From positions 88,405 through 152,404 of the forward strand of contig KN817518.1 of assembly GCA_000827495.1 (NCBI GenBank): a stretch of 64,000 bases of DNA, written 5' to 3'. Made by a program: the position numbers and the translations under genes. Below, piece after piece: positions 33,883-45,191 of this stretch. The notes below the pieces were generated by a model. The model worked only from the letters and a program-made list of their open reading frames with translations. It did not search any database and had not been told where the DNA came from. The DNA is from Hypholoma sublateritium FD-334 SS-4 (lineage: Eukaryota; Basidiomycota; Agaricomycetes; Agaricales; Strophariaceae). Every line of letters begins with the position of its first letter. Within the stretch, counting starts at the first letter, position 1.

Positions 33883-35467
33883 TCACATCCCGATTCCAAA
33901 CAATCGTCGGAACCAGAGACGAAGCCAATCAAAGAATGTTCCGCTCTTCCCCTTGCTCAATACATTTCCTTGCCCTCTTCCCCCTGCAGGCCCATGTGTA
34001 GTCCCTTCGCTGGTTCTGCCAGAGCGCCCGGCGTGCCCCACATCCCGCTCTGAAAGAGCTTGCAAAATAGCAGGCGAACAGTCTTTGTACAGTTTCTCGA
34101 TTTCCGCTTCCCGCGAATAATATGCCCGCCGAACTGCGTAGGGCGCCAGGCCGTTGTAGTTTCGCACCAGAGAGTTAAGCTTGTTGACAGCCGTCTCATG
34201 GTAACTTTTCTCCTTTGCTATCCATTCTGAGTCGCGGTGGCTCTTAATATCATCTAATGTGAGCCGTCGCAGAATTTCGGACGGGTGCTCCATTGCTAGC
34301 ATGCGTATAGTCCGCCGTATCCACGCCTCGCGAAGAATTTCTCTAAATGCCGTCACAGCTGTATCTAATTCTAATATAACAACATTCATGAGAACCACAG
34401 ACCATTTCAGAACTAAATGAGATAGCTAACCTCGCTGAATTTCAACCCATGGCGGAGCGGCGTTATTTCGCTGCACAATTCTATTCATTAAGAACTCCTC
34501 ACGAGCGATGAAAGGGTTGTATTCGTCCATACTGCGCTCTATCGGCTTCCCCCTCCCCTTCACCGTATTAAACAAGCCAGCTTTGCGCGCAGTCTACGCC
34601 ACCCAGTCAGAAGTCGCATTACCTTTGAAGTATTTATGGACATACCTCTATCTTATCTTCTATCAAACTATTCCACCCTTTGATTGTAGCGGGGTTCGGG
34701 AAGCCAGACGGCCTTTCTCGACCCTTGATCCCAAGGCGATAATCAAGCGTCGACTCGCGAGCCAGGGCAAGTTTATTGACCTGTTGCGTCCTCTTTTTCT
34801 CTTCTCGAGCTTTTCTACGCGCACGATCATCGAGCGGTTGTGCAGCCGCCTTATCTCTCACAACGGGCGGCGGCATATTGGCGAGTTTGACAGATGAAAT
34901 ATCAGTCGACGGTGCCTTGAATTGGGTGTGCCAGGGCTGATGCCCCTCCTTCGACGGCAAGAGCGTCTCAGTTGCCCACGAGCCAGAGGTGGGCTCCAAC
35001 TTGACCGTGACAGTCGCTGCAGCGTTCCCTGAGCCGTTTGAACCACCAAGAGGACCAAAAGCAGGCGTAATCTTCGGCGGGTTTTGCCTGATCTTCTCTT
35101 CGGCAGACTGGATCGTGCCCGTGCGTAGGGGCTTGTACTTGTCCACGAGCATGCGTAGCACCGCGTCCTCGATCCTCTCATCACCGTCCCAGTTCGGGTG
35201 GTGCTGCTCAACGCGGGATAGTCGAGACAGCTTGGCCACGTCCGATACCTCTTGGCTTTCCTCCTTCTCAGCGTCGGCGAATAATTTTGCACTGGCACTG
35301 GCACTGTTCTTGCTAGTGCCATGATCAATATTGTTAGCTGTCGTGGGTGCCGAAGAAGTATGGTCCCATCGAATCAGCCGCGTGAGCGAGAGAGATGTAC
35401 GATAAACATGTCTTGGGAGCGTTTTGGGCGGAAATAATAGGATATAGGATTGAGGTCTTCGTTGCAT
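33883..35467 (-). CDS. DnaJ homolog subfamily C member 28-like protein (DUF1992)
   Basis: The start MQRRPQSYILLFPPK at 35467 is followed by an Arg/Ser-rich N-terminus (RHVYRTSLSLTRLIRW) that looks like a mitochondrial presequence. No J domain (HPD) is visible. The DUF1992 domain follows: NPATIKGWNSLIEDKIE, then, after an intron, ARKAGLFNTVKGRGKPI, YNPFIAREEFLMNRIV and NNAAPPWVEIQRELDT, typical of the DNAJC28 conserved domain. The tail continues through EILREAWIRRTIRML and RNYNGLAPYAVRRAYYSRE to LWFRRLFGIGM. About 500 residues, two introns. Function in fungi is not established; the family has been linked to mitochondrial or Golgi roles. It is head-to-head with PPIL4. Confidence 0.82.
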
Positions 35468-35958
35468 GCAGAGAAGAGCAAGTTGGTCCAGGTTCGCGAA
35501 ATCAGAGGTGATTTCGGCCCGAAATCTGCCGGGTTAGGTCGCCAACGCGTCGCAGCTCTCAGGCAAGCACACCGCACAGTGCCTCCCTCACAATCACTCT
35601 CTTCTGCACTACATTCTATTCGTGATATACGAGATAGACACGAAGAAAATAGTTGAAGGATTTGAAGTCAGTAAGTGACCCTTGCAAGTTGTTGAAAAGC
35701 CTGGGGAAACCGATTTCGAACTCCGCTCGCTTCGCACGCGACTTTGTGCGGCATTGAACCCAACCGCGATCATCACAGTGACATTCACCCGCTCTTTTGA
35801 AGCCTCGATAGGCTCACAAATCCTGTTTACAAGGAAGACATTCATACTTACCTCTAGGGTGGATCTACCATCCTATCCTTGAACAACTCTAGGATACTCC
35901 GGTCCGCCTGGCGCAACTGTGAAACGTCCAAGTTCCAACCTTTCGCAAAGCGCTGAAG
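35468..35958. promoter_or_regulatory. Divergent promoter region, DnaJC28-like / PPIL4
   Basis: A 491-base gap between divergent starts at 35467 and 35959. No clear core element; no supported ORF. Confidence 0.4.
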
Positions 35959-37555
35959 ATGTCCGTGCTCCTGGAAACGTCGCTCGGTGATCTAGTGATT
36001 GACCTCGAGGTAGAAAACTGCCCGAAAACCTGCGAGAACTTCCTCAAGCTGTGCAAGATCTACTACTACAACCTGAACGCGTTCTTCAATGGTGCGCTGC
36101 ATCAGCCAGGGCGCATTACCTCCGTCGTGCTCACAAGGATGGTCTGCTTACAGTTTCAAAAGATTTCTTGGCACAAATAGGTGATCCTACCGCGACAGGC
36201 ACAGGCGGTGAATCCATCTGGTCGATTCTCGCGGCAGAGTCGTCATCCAATGCCCCATCATTACGCTATTTTCCACCTGAAATCCTTCCCAAGCTCAAGC
36301 ACACCAATAAAGGCACGGTGTCCATGGCTGTGGCGCCTGCCTTGGACGGCCAACAGGGTGGCTGTGGGAGTCAGTTCTTCATCACCCTCGGTGATAATAT
36401 TGACTACCTGGACGGAAAGCATGCCGTTTTCGGGCACGTCGTGGAGGGATTCGACACTCTAGACAAACTGAATGAGGTGTTTGTGGACCAGACCGACCGG
36501 CCCTTTAAGGACGTACGAATAAGGCATGTAGTTATTCTCGGTACGCTCCCTTCAATCTGACGTTTGCATCTGGAAGGCTCAATACTCTTTACAGACGACC
36601 CCTATCCGGATCCTCCTGGGTTGATTAAGCCGCCTGCATCTCCCACAAAACCGCCAGACAATTCGACGCGGATCGCGGAAGACGAAGATCCTCTTGCCAC
36701 TCTCCCAGAGGAAGAGGAGGAGCGGGTCCGACGCGAAAAGGCCGCTGCCGCCTCTGCCCTTACCCTCGAAATGGTCGGTGACCTTCCGTTCGCTAACGTT
36801 CGTCCCCCGGAGAATGTCCTTTTCGTGTGCAAACTGAACCCTGTAACCCGAGATGAAGATTTGGACCTAATCTTTTCACGGTTCGGCACTATCATGAGTT
36901 GCCAGGTCATTCGTGACAAGAGGACCGGAGATTCCCTTCAGTATGCTTTTATCGAGTACGACAAGCGCGAAGATGCCGAGCAGGTGGGTCAGGTTCTATT
37001 GTATTCCCCTCAATGGTGCCTAAGACCTGTCTAGGCGTATTTTAAGATGCAAAATGTGCTTGTGGACGACCGCCGCATTTGGGTTGACTTGTGGGTTACC
37101 CCCGAACTCGGCTGTGCATCCCGTAAACTCTAACGCACTTATATTTGTACAGTTCCCAATCTGTTTCGAGATTGAATACGCACTGGTCAAATGATATCAC
37201 GCGAGGACCGAAACGGCCCAAGGGAACGGCAGCGTCCGGATTTGCTGGCCGCGAAGATTTGGAGAAAACTCGACGGTACCGCGACGAAGATAGCTCAAAC
37301 AAGCGTTCTACGGGTGGCTATGGAATGGTCTTCGATGTACCATCTGACCGCGGGGAACGCACCCGAAAACGCAGTCGCAGCCGCGAGGGTACGTCTTCTC
37401 GAGAGCATCGTCGAAGACGCTCGCGGTCGCCGCCCGCTCCAAAATCCAAGGACATCAGACGGGATGACAAGCAACACCGGAATCACATGGGGGAACGTCG
37501 TCGATCAAGAAGCAGGAGCAGAGAGCGTCATTCGGGTCGAAGTGGGCGGTACTGA
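35959..37555 (+). CDS. Cyclophilin-RRM protein (peptidyl-prolyl isomerase PPIL4/CYP6 type)
   Basis: Nuclear peptidyl-prolyl cis-trans isomerase fused to an RNA-binding domain, associated with splicing. Start [16 protein letters not shown] at 35959. The cyclophilin domain (about residues 1-165) includes [55 protein letters not shown] and GFDTLDKLN; its PPIL4-type loop replaces the canonical FxxDF active site with FFITLGDN. After an acidic linker comes an [20 protein letters not shown] (RNP2) and QYAFIEYD (RNP1). The C-terminus is Arg/Ser-rich ([15 protein letters not shown]), an SR-like tail. Introns interrupt the first domain (after YNLNAFFN), the linker (about 36541) and the RRM. About 470 residues. 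Confidence 0.9.
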
Positions 37556-37829
37556 TGAAAGGTATTTGAGGTTGTTTTGAGATGCCGGCGATCATCAACT
37601 ACTTTAGCTTTCCCAAATCCGTACACGATTCGCTCCGTTGGGTCTCCAATCCATTGCGTGTATTTCCGTCAAACACGTACTTAGCTGTGTACTGTACTAC
37701 GGCAGAAACTTTGCAGTGACGCCGTTAACCCATTTGGCCCGTCGGGATAGCGCTGCTTATACTTAAGCTCCGCGTGCCACAACTCTTCGTTCATACCTCT
37801 CTCGCAACCACACCACAAATCAACACCTC
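37556..37829. promoter_or_regulatory. Promoter of the BTB gene
   Basis: A TATA-like element (ttatacttaag, about 37757) lies some 70 bases upstream of the ATG at 37830. The region is otherwise without features. Confidence 0.35.
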
Positions 37830-38681
37830 ATGGCGATTCCTTATGAATTCAATGCTCCAGACGCTGACGCCATTTTGCTAACAACAGAGCCAACCCGCTC
37901 AACCGAATTTCATGTCCACAAGTGCATCTTGGCTGCAGCATCACCCTTTTTCCACGACATGTTCACGCTGCCTCCTGAAGAGGGTAGCGTCGACAAGGAG
38001 TTGCCCGTCATCCCCGTTACCGAAGCCGCACACGACTTGGACACTATCCTGCGGTACATTTATCCCGTCCCCGATCCCGTTATAGACTCCCTCAGCGACC
38101 TCGCCGCCGCGCTCGGAGTCGCCGTCAAATACGATTTCACGACTGCAGTCAGCGCTCTACGCAGCCTCCTTGTCTCGTCCGTCTTCCTTCAAAAATCGCC
38201 TATACGCGTTTACGCCATCGCCTGCCAGCACGAGTTCGAGGAGGAAGCGCGTCTCGCGTCGAGGCACACGCTCAGGATCAGCCTCCTCGACGCGGCGCCG
38301 TGCAAGGAGCTGCAGTATATATCCGCGTATGACTACCACCGCCTACTTGCACTGCACCGCCGTCGGTCGGCCGCAGCGCTCGAGCTGCTAACGACGCCCG
38401 AGAATCTGAAGTGCATGCAGTGCAACACGTCGGCGTTCACTTCGCACGACGCGCCAAAGTGGTGGTACAGCTTCGAGGCCGCCGCACGGGCGGAGATCGC
38501 GGTGCGGCCGACGACGGACGTCGTGTTCGGGATGGAATTCCTATTCAGGGGCGCACAGTCATCGGGCTGCTCACGCTGTCCGGAGAGCATTCTCAATTCA
38601 TGGAAGCTTCTTCAGAACTTGAAGGAGAAGATTGATTCGTTGCCGTCTACGGTATCGATAGAAAAATATGACTCTGTCTGA
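37830..38681 (+). CDS. BTB/POZ domain protein, single exon
   Basis: A 283-residue protein of a family that is greatly expanded in agaricomycetes. The BTB fold occupies about residues 8-110: DADAILLTTEPTRSTEFHVHK, CILAAASPFFHDMFTLP, LPVIPVTEAAHDLDTILRYIYP, then a helical extension to ISAYDYHRLLALHRRR. Near the C-terminus two CxxC pairs (KCMQC and GCSRC) could bind a metal; this is an inference. There are no introns and no kelch, MATH or zinc-finger domain. BTB proteins of this kind often act as adaptors for cullin-3 ligases or as transcription regulators; no partner is shown here. Confidence 0.85.
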   Translation: MAIPYEFNAPDADAILLTTEPTRSTEFHVHKCILAAASPFFHDMFTLPPEEGSVDKELPVIPVTEAAHDLDTILRYIYPVPDPVIDSLSDLAAALGVAVKYDFTTAVSALRSLLVSSVFLQKSPIRVYAIACQHEFEEEARLASRHTLRISLLDAAPCKELQYISAYDYHRLLALHRRRSAAALELLTTPENLKCMQCNTSAFTSHDAPKWWYSFEAAARAEIAVRPTTDVVFGMEFLFRGAQSSGCSRCPESILNSWKLLQNLKEKIDSLPSTVSIEKYDSV

Positions 38682-39445
38682 TTCAATTCGGGGCATTCAA
38701 ATATTTTCAGGACTACAATAATACTTGGAGACGACCTACTCACATCATAAAATCACTTAATCCAACCTAGCAATTATAATCATCTCAACCTTCTTGTAGG
38801 GTAATTATTCTGTATCTACAATGCTGACATTATGCACATTGTTCTTACTCTTCTGGCGACTTCAGGACTACATGTAGACACGCAGAATGACGGGGACCTT
38901 AATACGGCCCGATCTATATTTAGTTGTTTAGCTATAAATAGCATTTACATCCTGTTTGCTCTAGCACAGGGCGTACCCATGATCTGCCAGTCTGAATTGT
39001 CAGTTACGTTCCTGGTTAGAGCGCCGATACCTTAAGTACATGCAGCGGAGGTTGCCACGCCGGAGGATAAACTTGGGGCCGAGGGGAAACTCGAGCTTAA
39101 CTTCAAGTTCAAGTTGGGAGCTAGGCAGTAAAAATATGTAGAATTCACAAAACAGCGACAGAGCCCCATACATAACATGTACATGAGCAACCTACTCACG
39201 CTATGTGTGTTCAATCCAGTCCTCAAAAGTTTTCAGTTATGCTTGGACTCGGACGTCAACTACTGACGTCGGGCCCACGTGAATCCCCACACGCGGAGTC
39301 TTCGTTTGTTCCTGCTCCAAGTGTCCAACGTTTGTCGTATTTTAAACGCCTGTCTCTAATTCGCCCCCGCTCTCCTGTCAGTGCCAATCACTGGCATCAT
39401 ATGACTTAAATATTTGCGGAATGTCTACAGTTTCAATAATTACGC
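38682..39445. other. Intergenic region between convergent genes
   Basis: No gene seen in 764 bases between the 3' ends of the BTB and DUF6698 genes. A short AG/CT-rich palindromic stretch (aacttcaagttcaagttgg) is near 39100-39120. Confidence 0.45.
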
Positions 39446-40946
39446 TTATACATTGGCATTCCGCAGGGCGGCCAGCTTTGCTGCAGCCCTTTTGGCTTTA
39501 ATCTTGGCCAAAGCACTGTCCTTCGAAATGGGTCTTGCGTTTGGAATATAATTTGGAAATATCTGACTATAGAAAAGGATCAGCCACTGATACATAGATC
39601 GATTGATAGATAGGTAGTGCAGCAGACTCACCGGTTCCACCAGGCAAGGAGAGCATTCACATCGTCTGCTTCGTCTGGGTCTTCAAGGACTTCAAGAATG
39701 CTATTGTAGAAACGCTCAGAGTCCGTTGCAGTATCAGTGCGACTGAAAACACTGGAGGATGACAGTGCAAATCTTGCCTTTGGACATGGTTAATTTATAG
39801 CAGAGAGATAGGCACATGAAATCGCACCTGCGTTGCAGCGTACGCAATGGAGGCGCGAGTAACACTGGTCATTCCATGGATTCGAGCATTTCCTGACCTT
39901 GTTGCCTTTGCCTCTCTACAAACCGAGCTCGGGGAAGTGAATATGTGCTTGAACGCCTAAGAGATGGTCATTAGTATCTAGTTAGTATGGGTGTAGTAAA
40001 CTGTGATTTAGATGCTTTCACTAACTTTCACTAAGATCGCGCTCCGTAATAGACCTTCCCAAGGGTCCATTTCGTCATACGTGTATGAGCTATACAGAAA
40101 TATTGGCCACTGGTCCCCAGATACAGATAATTCACTAGATCGAAGTTTGTCCTTGATTCTTCAGACAAGTTTAGCCAAAGTTTAGCCATGCAAGTCGGCT
40201 ACATAGGCCACCCAGCTCGCACTCACTCTGGATCTGACCAGTCAACTCCAGCTGGACAAAGGAGTGCACCAGTTTTCTCGTGATTGAAGCCGCGATCAAT
40301 TTTGATATTCCGTGAGATGGGAGGCACCAGAGGTTCGCCCACGGGTACGAGCCAATCGATTATCGCAGATTTGAGGCTTTTGGTGTCGTCAGACCTAGCA
40401 CTGGATGCTCCTTTCTGTAGCTAGTAAAAGATATTATAATCGAAAAGTTCAGCGATACGCTGATCTGCTTAAGCAAAGGAGCTTACCAAGGCAGCAATAT
40501 TATGCACCTCTTCCGCCGAATCACTTGTCATGATTCTCTCCTCGAGCCCAGGAACACTCTTTAACAGTGCAATAAATACTTTATGCTCTCGTTGTTCTCT
40601 ACACAGCTCCGCTGAGCTCCAGCAGATGTGTACAACATGGAAGATAACTCACTGAGCAGTAAATGCATCCTCTGGTTCCTCGGAGCGCTCGCCCATGCGA
40701 ATGATCCCATTGTTTATTAATGCATGTAAGTTGCAGAGAGCATGTATTGTCCTTCCGAAATGACGCCCGTGATGAACAAGAGGGTCTGTTGAGCGACTGA
40801 TTGAACATAAATCAACAATGGAATAGTAAAGGATCTGACTGTACTGACGCTTTTTGTCGCGGCCCAAGTCGCAAGGCATCATTGGAACTTTTCGACGAAT
40901 CGGCCAGGGTGCCCGACGGGGAGTCGTTCTCATTGGTGCGTGGCAT
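39446..40946 (-). CDS. DUF6698 domain protein
   Basis: A mushroom-fungus protein of unknown function. Model: start MPRTNENDSPSGTLAD at 40946, first donor GTCAGT in phase 2, then RSTDPLVHHGRHFGRTIHAL, REHKVFIALLKSVPGLEER, HNIAALLQKGASSARSDD, DWLVPVGEPLVPPIS, FNHEKTGALLCPAGVDW, GDQWPIFLYSSYTYD, AFKHIFTSPSSVC, NARIHGMTSVTRASIAYAA, RFALSSSSVFSRTDT and QIFPNYIPNARPISKDS, ending ALRNANV. This chain matches the DUF6698 pattern that I recognise in agaricomycetes, and all exons appear intact. About 400 residues. Such genes occur in many copies, often near transposon-rich areas; here there is one. Confidence 0.8.
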
Positions 40947-42152
40947 AAAGACAATGAAGATCCGCCGTGGCTCAAAATTGTTGAAGTTAAAAGGATGGTG
41001 AAAACAAGCAAAGTATCAGGAATATATAACCTGGTCTTTATACCTAACACCAAGCGCAGCAGAAATCAGATAGTAGTCGCTTCATGTCCCTGCCTAGTTC
41101 ACTTTTAGTAAAAATCGTGTCCATAGAGATTACGGAAGGCTGCGCCGCGGACTGGAGAACTGCGCCATCTGCAAGGTATGCCCTAGCTGTCAGACTGTGG
41201 GTACTCACCCTTACTCACCTGCGCTGCGCGCTCTCCGCCGCGTACAAGAACCCCGGGACTACCAACGCTCCCGCCTCCCTGTCAGCGCCCGCCAGTGTCG
41301 GCTGTCCGTATCGTATGCTGCCGTCGATCGCGCGGAGCCGCGCGCTGTGCGTTCATCCCAGCGTCCACTAGTCACTCTCCATACTGAACGCCACCGTCCA
41401 TAGTGCGGGGGTGTGAATCTCGTCTGAGTCAGGAATTACGGCGGCTGCTGAATGGTGGGCGGGCGTCCGTGGGCACCGCCTGGACGCGCGCGCATTCTCA
41501 TGTCCGTGGATGCAGGATGAAGATCTGGCAGCGGCGGTATGTTATCAAAGACGGCAAAAGTAAAATGTAGAATACGTACGACTATTGCAGCGCCGCAGAG
41601 TGCCAACGAGCGAAACGCCCGTAGGGCGTGCGTGGTGGAAACTTTCGTTGCAGCGTCAGGCAGCTGGGAGAAACAACGCCCGCGTGAGTTTTGTCGCTCG
41701 CGCGCTACGCGGAGTGGCTTCCAAGTGGCTTCAGCGCAATTGACAATGCTCGGATGGCGGATGATAGATGGAGGGCAGCGCCGGCCCGTGCGAACTTCCT
41801 CCATAAACCCACGCACGCAACACGCACGCTCTTTCTTCTCCCGACTCCCACTGGCAAAGCGTTCTGTCTTTTTATAGCTGCTGTCCGCGATCCATGCGGT
41901 GGGTGTCCCCACGCACGCATTCCCAGAGATAGGCCACATTGCGCATTCCAGGTCCACCCCGAGCCTCCGCCCCCAGATTAGCGGCCATTTAGACAGCAGC
42001 ATGTGCTCACTATGTGAACGTTCATGCGACGCTGGCACCGCATAGGCTCTTTGCCATGAGCGGGCACCAATACTTAAACCACTGTGGAATTCGCGTGCGA
42101 TGATTCTTCTACACTCGACTCTCCATTTCTTGCAGATCTGAGGATAGCAAGG
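40947..42152. other. Intergenic region, DUF6698 promoter to secreted nuclease promoter
   Basis: About 1.2 kb. Several open frames up to 275 codons run here (for example minus 41436-42263) but have no motifs, are Arg/Ala/Cys-heavy and overlap one another. I regard them as chance. Confidence 0.45.
41037..41042 (-). promoter_or_regulatory. TATA box of the DUF6698 gene
   Basis: Reads TATAAA on the minus strand, about 91 bases upstream of the chosen ATG at 40946. It also supports that start. Confidence 0.4.
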
Positions 42153-44400
42153 ATGGGCAAGTTCACCTCCCTGCTGGTCGCGTTGACTTATGTCGCCGTC
42201 GTTTTGTCTGTGTCGATCACCGACATACAAGGGATCAGTTGGCAGAGTCCCTTCGTCGGGCAAACGGTAAACAATCTCACTGGAATAGTATCTGCAAAAG
42301 TAAGCACGCTATCTGTGAACTGTCCTGCAGGCCTGACTGTTGAGTAACAGGGCACCAGCGGATTTTACTTGCTCGGTAATAAAACCAGCGATGAGCGCGC
42401 GTCGAACGGGCTCTTCGTCTTCACGACTTCGACGGCCATCCTCAAACAGGTAAATGTCGGAAACCTGATCTCCCTCTCTGGAAAAGTGCAGGAATTCCGC
42501 TCGAGCACCGCGCCGAACGATCTCGTCGGCACCGAACTTGGGTCGCCATCGAACATTGTCGTCCTATCCCAAAACAACACCGTCACACCGGTGATCCTCG
42601 GGCAAGACCGCAGCCCCCCGATGCAGCTCTTCAGCGCACTCGATGTGGGATTGGACGGATTCTTGTCCGTGCCTAATAACGTCAGCCTAATCGACAGCGT
42701 CAACGCCACTCTCCAACCAGACCTGTATGGCATGGACTTCTGGTCCAGCCTCGAGGGACAACTGGTGACTATCCCGGGCCCCATTGGTACCGCGTTCCCC
42801 AATAGCTTCGGCGAGATCTGGGTCCACGGAACTTGGGGAACTACGGGGAAGAACAGCCGGGGTGGACTCACCATGACGTTCGGTAGGTTCGAGGCTATCG
42901 TTGACCGATTTTCAAATTCACCAATTCGTATTTCTTAGGCCCCGACGGCATCCCGGATGGAAATCCTGAGACTGTCATCGTCGGCGCCCCACTCGATGGT
43001 ACCAAGAATCCCGCCACCGCCGTTGGTACGGGATTCAGCGATATCACTGGGGTGGTGCTTTTCCAGTGAGTATCCCGGCGCGTATTCAGTCCCGACGTCG
43101 AATAATTGCTGCTCTGTAGATTCGGTTTCTACTACGTCCTTCCGTTGACCGCGCCGACCGTGATCTCAGTGCCGAACCCAGTCATTCCCCCTTCCACCAT
43201 CGTACCTGACTTCTCCGACGCATGCGCGATAACGTTCGGAGACTACAATGTAGACCTATCCTAGCTCTCATCTACCTATATGATGCTCACCCGCTATCCA
43301 GGTCGAAAATCTCTCGCCAACGGTCGCCCACCTCCCCACCGTCGCCATGCACATCGCCAACTTCCTGAACACGCCAGACATCGTTTTCCTGCAGGAGATA
43401 CAGGACAACGACGGTGCGACGGACGACGGCGTGGTTGACGCGAACGTCACGCTCACTACGCTCGTGAACTCGATCGCCAGCTTCAGCAATGTGACCTACG
43501 CCTTCACCTCGATCAACCCAGTCAATGACCAGGACGGGGGCGAGCCCGGGGGTAACATCCGGACCGCGTACCTGTAAGTGGATGCTATAATTCAGGTTGA
43601 ACGAAAATGCTCATCTTTTGTCGTGATATAGGTATAGACCTGAGAGATTGAAGCTCTTCGGTGGCTCCCCCGCAGGCGGATCGCTTGATCCAGTCAGCGC
43701 CACTGCTACCCCGTCTATGAAACCTCACCTCAAGTACGCTATTTCCTTCGAAATAATCCTCCCCTTTGTGGATGGCTCATTTACACCCGATTTTCATAGC
43801 TTCAACCCTGGCCGCATCGATCCCACCAACGCTGTCTGGGATGCCAGCCGCAAGCCCCTTGTCGCGCACTGGGAAACGCCGTCCGGCGAAGATTTTTTCA
43901 CGATCAACCTGCACCTCGTCTCCAAGGACGGCGGCAGCTCCACGCAGGGCAACGCGCGCCCGCCCGTCAACCTGCCCGTCGACGTGCGCACAGGACAAGT
44001 CTCCGCCGTCGCTGTAAGCCCCCGCCCTGCGACTCCCTGCACGCTCGCGCTAACGCGCTTCCCACAGACGTTCGTCGAGTCCCTCCTCGCGCTGAACCCG
44101 AACGCGAGCGTCCTCGTCGCGGGCGACTGCAACGAGTTCGTCGAGACGCGCACCGTGTTCGCGCCGTTCGCGCCGATCCTGCAGGACATCGACGCGGTCG
44201 CGGGCATCGCGGACGTCGAGCGCTACACGTACGTGTTCGACCAGAACTCGGAGCAGCTCGACCACGCGTTCATCTCGAGTGCGATCGTCGCGCGCGGCGG
44301 GGTCGAGGTCGAGCATGTGCATGTGAATAACTGGTCCCCGACGCTCGCGGTGCGCGCGAGCGACCACGACCCGACGGTTGGGAAGATCCGGATATGCTAG
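42153..44400 (+). CDS. Secreted endonuclease/exonuclease/phosphatase-fold enzyme
   Basis: Extracellular nuclease of the DNase-I/EEP fold, similar to bacterial ExeM/NucH-type nucleases. The ATG at 42153 starts a signal peptide (MGKFTSLLVALTYVAVVLS). An N-terminal OB/LTD-like region follows (QGISWQSPFVGQTVNNLTG, GTSGFYLLGNKTSDERASNG, DLYGMDFWSSLEGQLVTI). The EEP domain includes ITFGDYN-VENL, VFLQEIQDND with the metal-binding Glu, GNIRTAYLYRPERL, FFTINLHLVSK, VAGDCNEF with Asp-x-Asn, and the C-terminal ASDHDPTVG with the catalytic Asp-His pair. All catalytic blocks are present. Introns are at about 42301, 42881-42937, 43066-43118, near 43252, and in the C-terminal half. It may degrade DNA for phosphate or nitrogen; substrate is inferred from family. 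Confidence 0.85.
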
Positions 44401-45191
44401 GCTCGATGGATTGGTCCGCTGAGGTTTTTCGCGTCTTGGTATATGTATTAGTAGCTTGTTAGATACCACCCCGGCGATGGCACAATACATGGACGCATTG
44501 TCAAAGATGTAGGTAGCTGGCAGGCTGGTCCAAATTGGGTCCAAATAACCGGAGGATAGGCCGATTTACGCCAGCACGCACATGCCGCTGCCAGACTGTC
44601 AATCGTTTTCGTAGCCTACACTAGCAGTTGAATTGATATAAACTAGGAACGCGAGTTGACTAATAAATTCTGACGTCAGAGGCGAAAAGATAGACAGGAG
44701 CTCAACAATGCGCCTGGTACTGCTCTGTCAGAGATCGACTAAAGTGCAGAAGCGCCGCCACCATACACTAGATTCTGAACCTGAATTATCTCGAAGCGCA
44801 GCGATGTCGAGGATGAATTTATAAATTTACTTAATTTGTCAATTTCTTAAGTACGCACATCTACCAACAGAAGAATGCAAGACAGATACTTATAGATCTG
44901 CAAAAAAATGGAGGAGGCCAAGGAGAGTGAGAATGTCAACCAAGAGACAGAATGTCATCTCCTAGTGAAGGTAGAGCACATTGCGAACGAGGGGGAATAT
45001 GATAAAGCAAGAAGATAAAGAAAAGGAAAACATATGTAAAAACACGTTAATAAAGAGCAGATAACAAAAACAAGGGCAAGGGCTAGGAACGTCATTCGCG
45101 ATACATATCCGCGCACATAAGGGCACACATACGGGTCCGCATATCCAAGAGGCGCAAAGTCAGAAGCGTAAAAATATAGAAAAGCGGATCG
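44401..45191. other. Convergent 3' intergenic region
   Basis: About 790 bases between convergent genes. Purine-rich on the plus strand from 44900 to 45075; no gene visible. Confidence 0.45.

Noticed and set aside
41436..42263. 275-codon open frame on the minus strand
   Set aside because: Arg/Ala/Cys-rich composition, no domain, overlaps other long frames on both strands and the promoter of the nuclease; looks like chance in GC-rich DNA.
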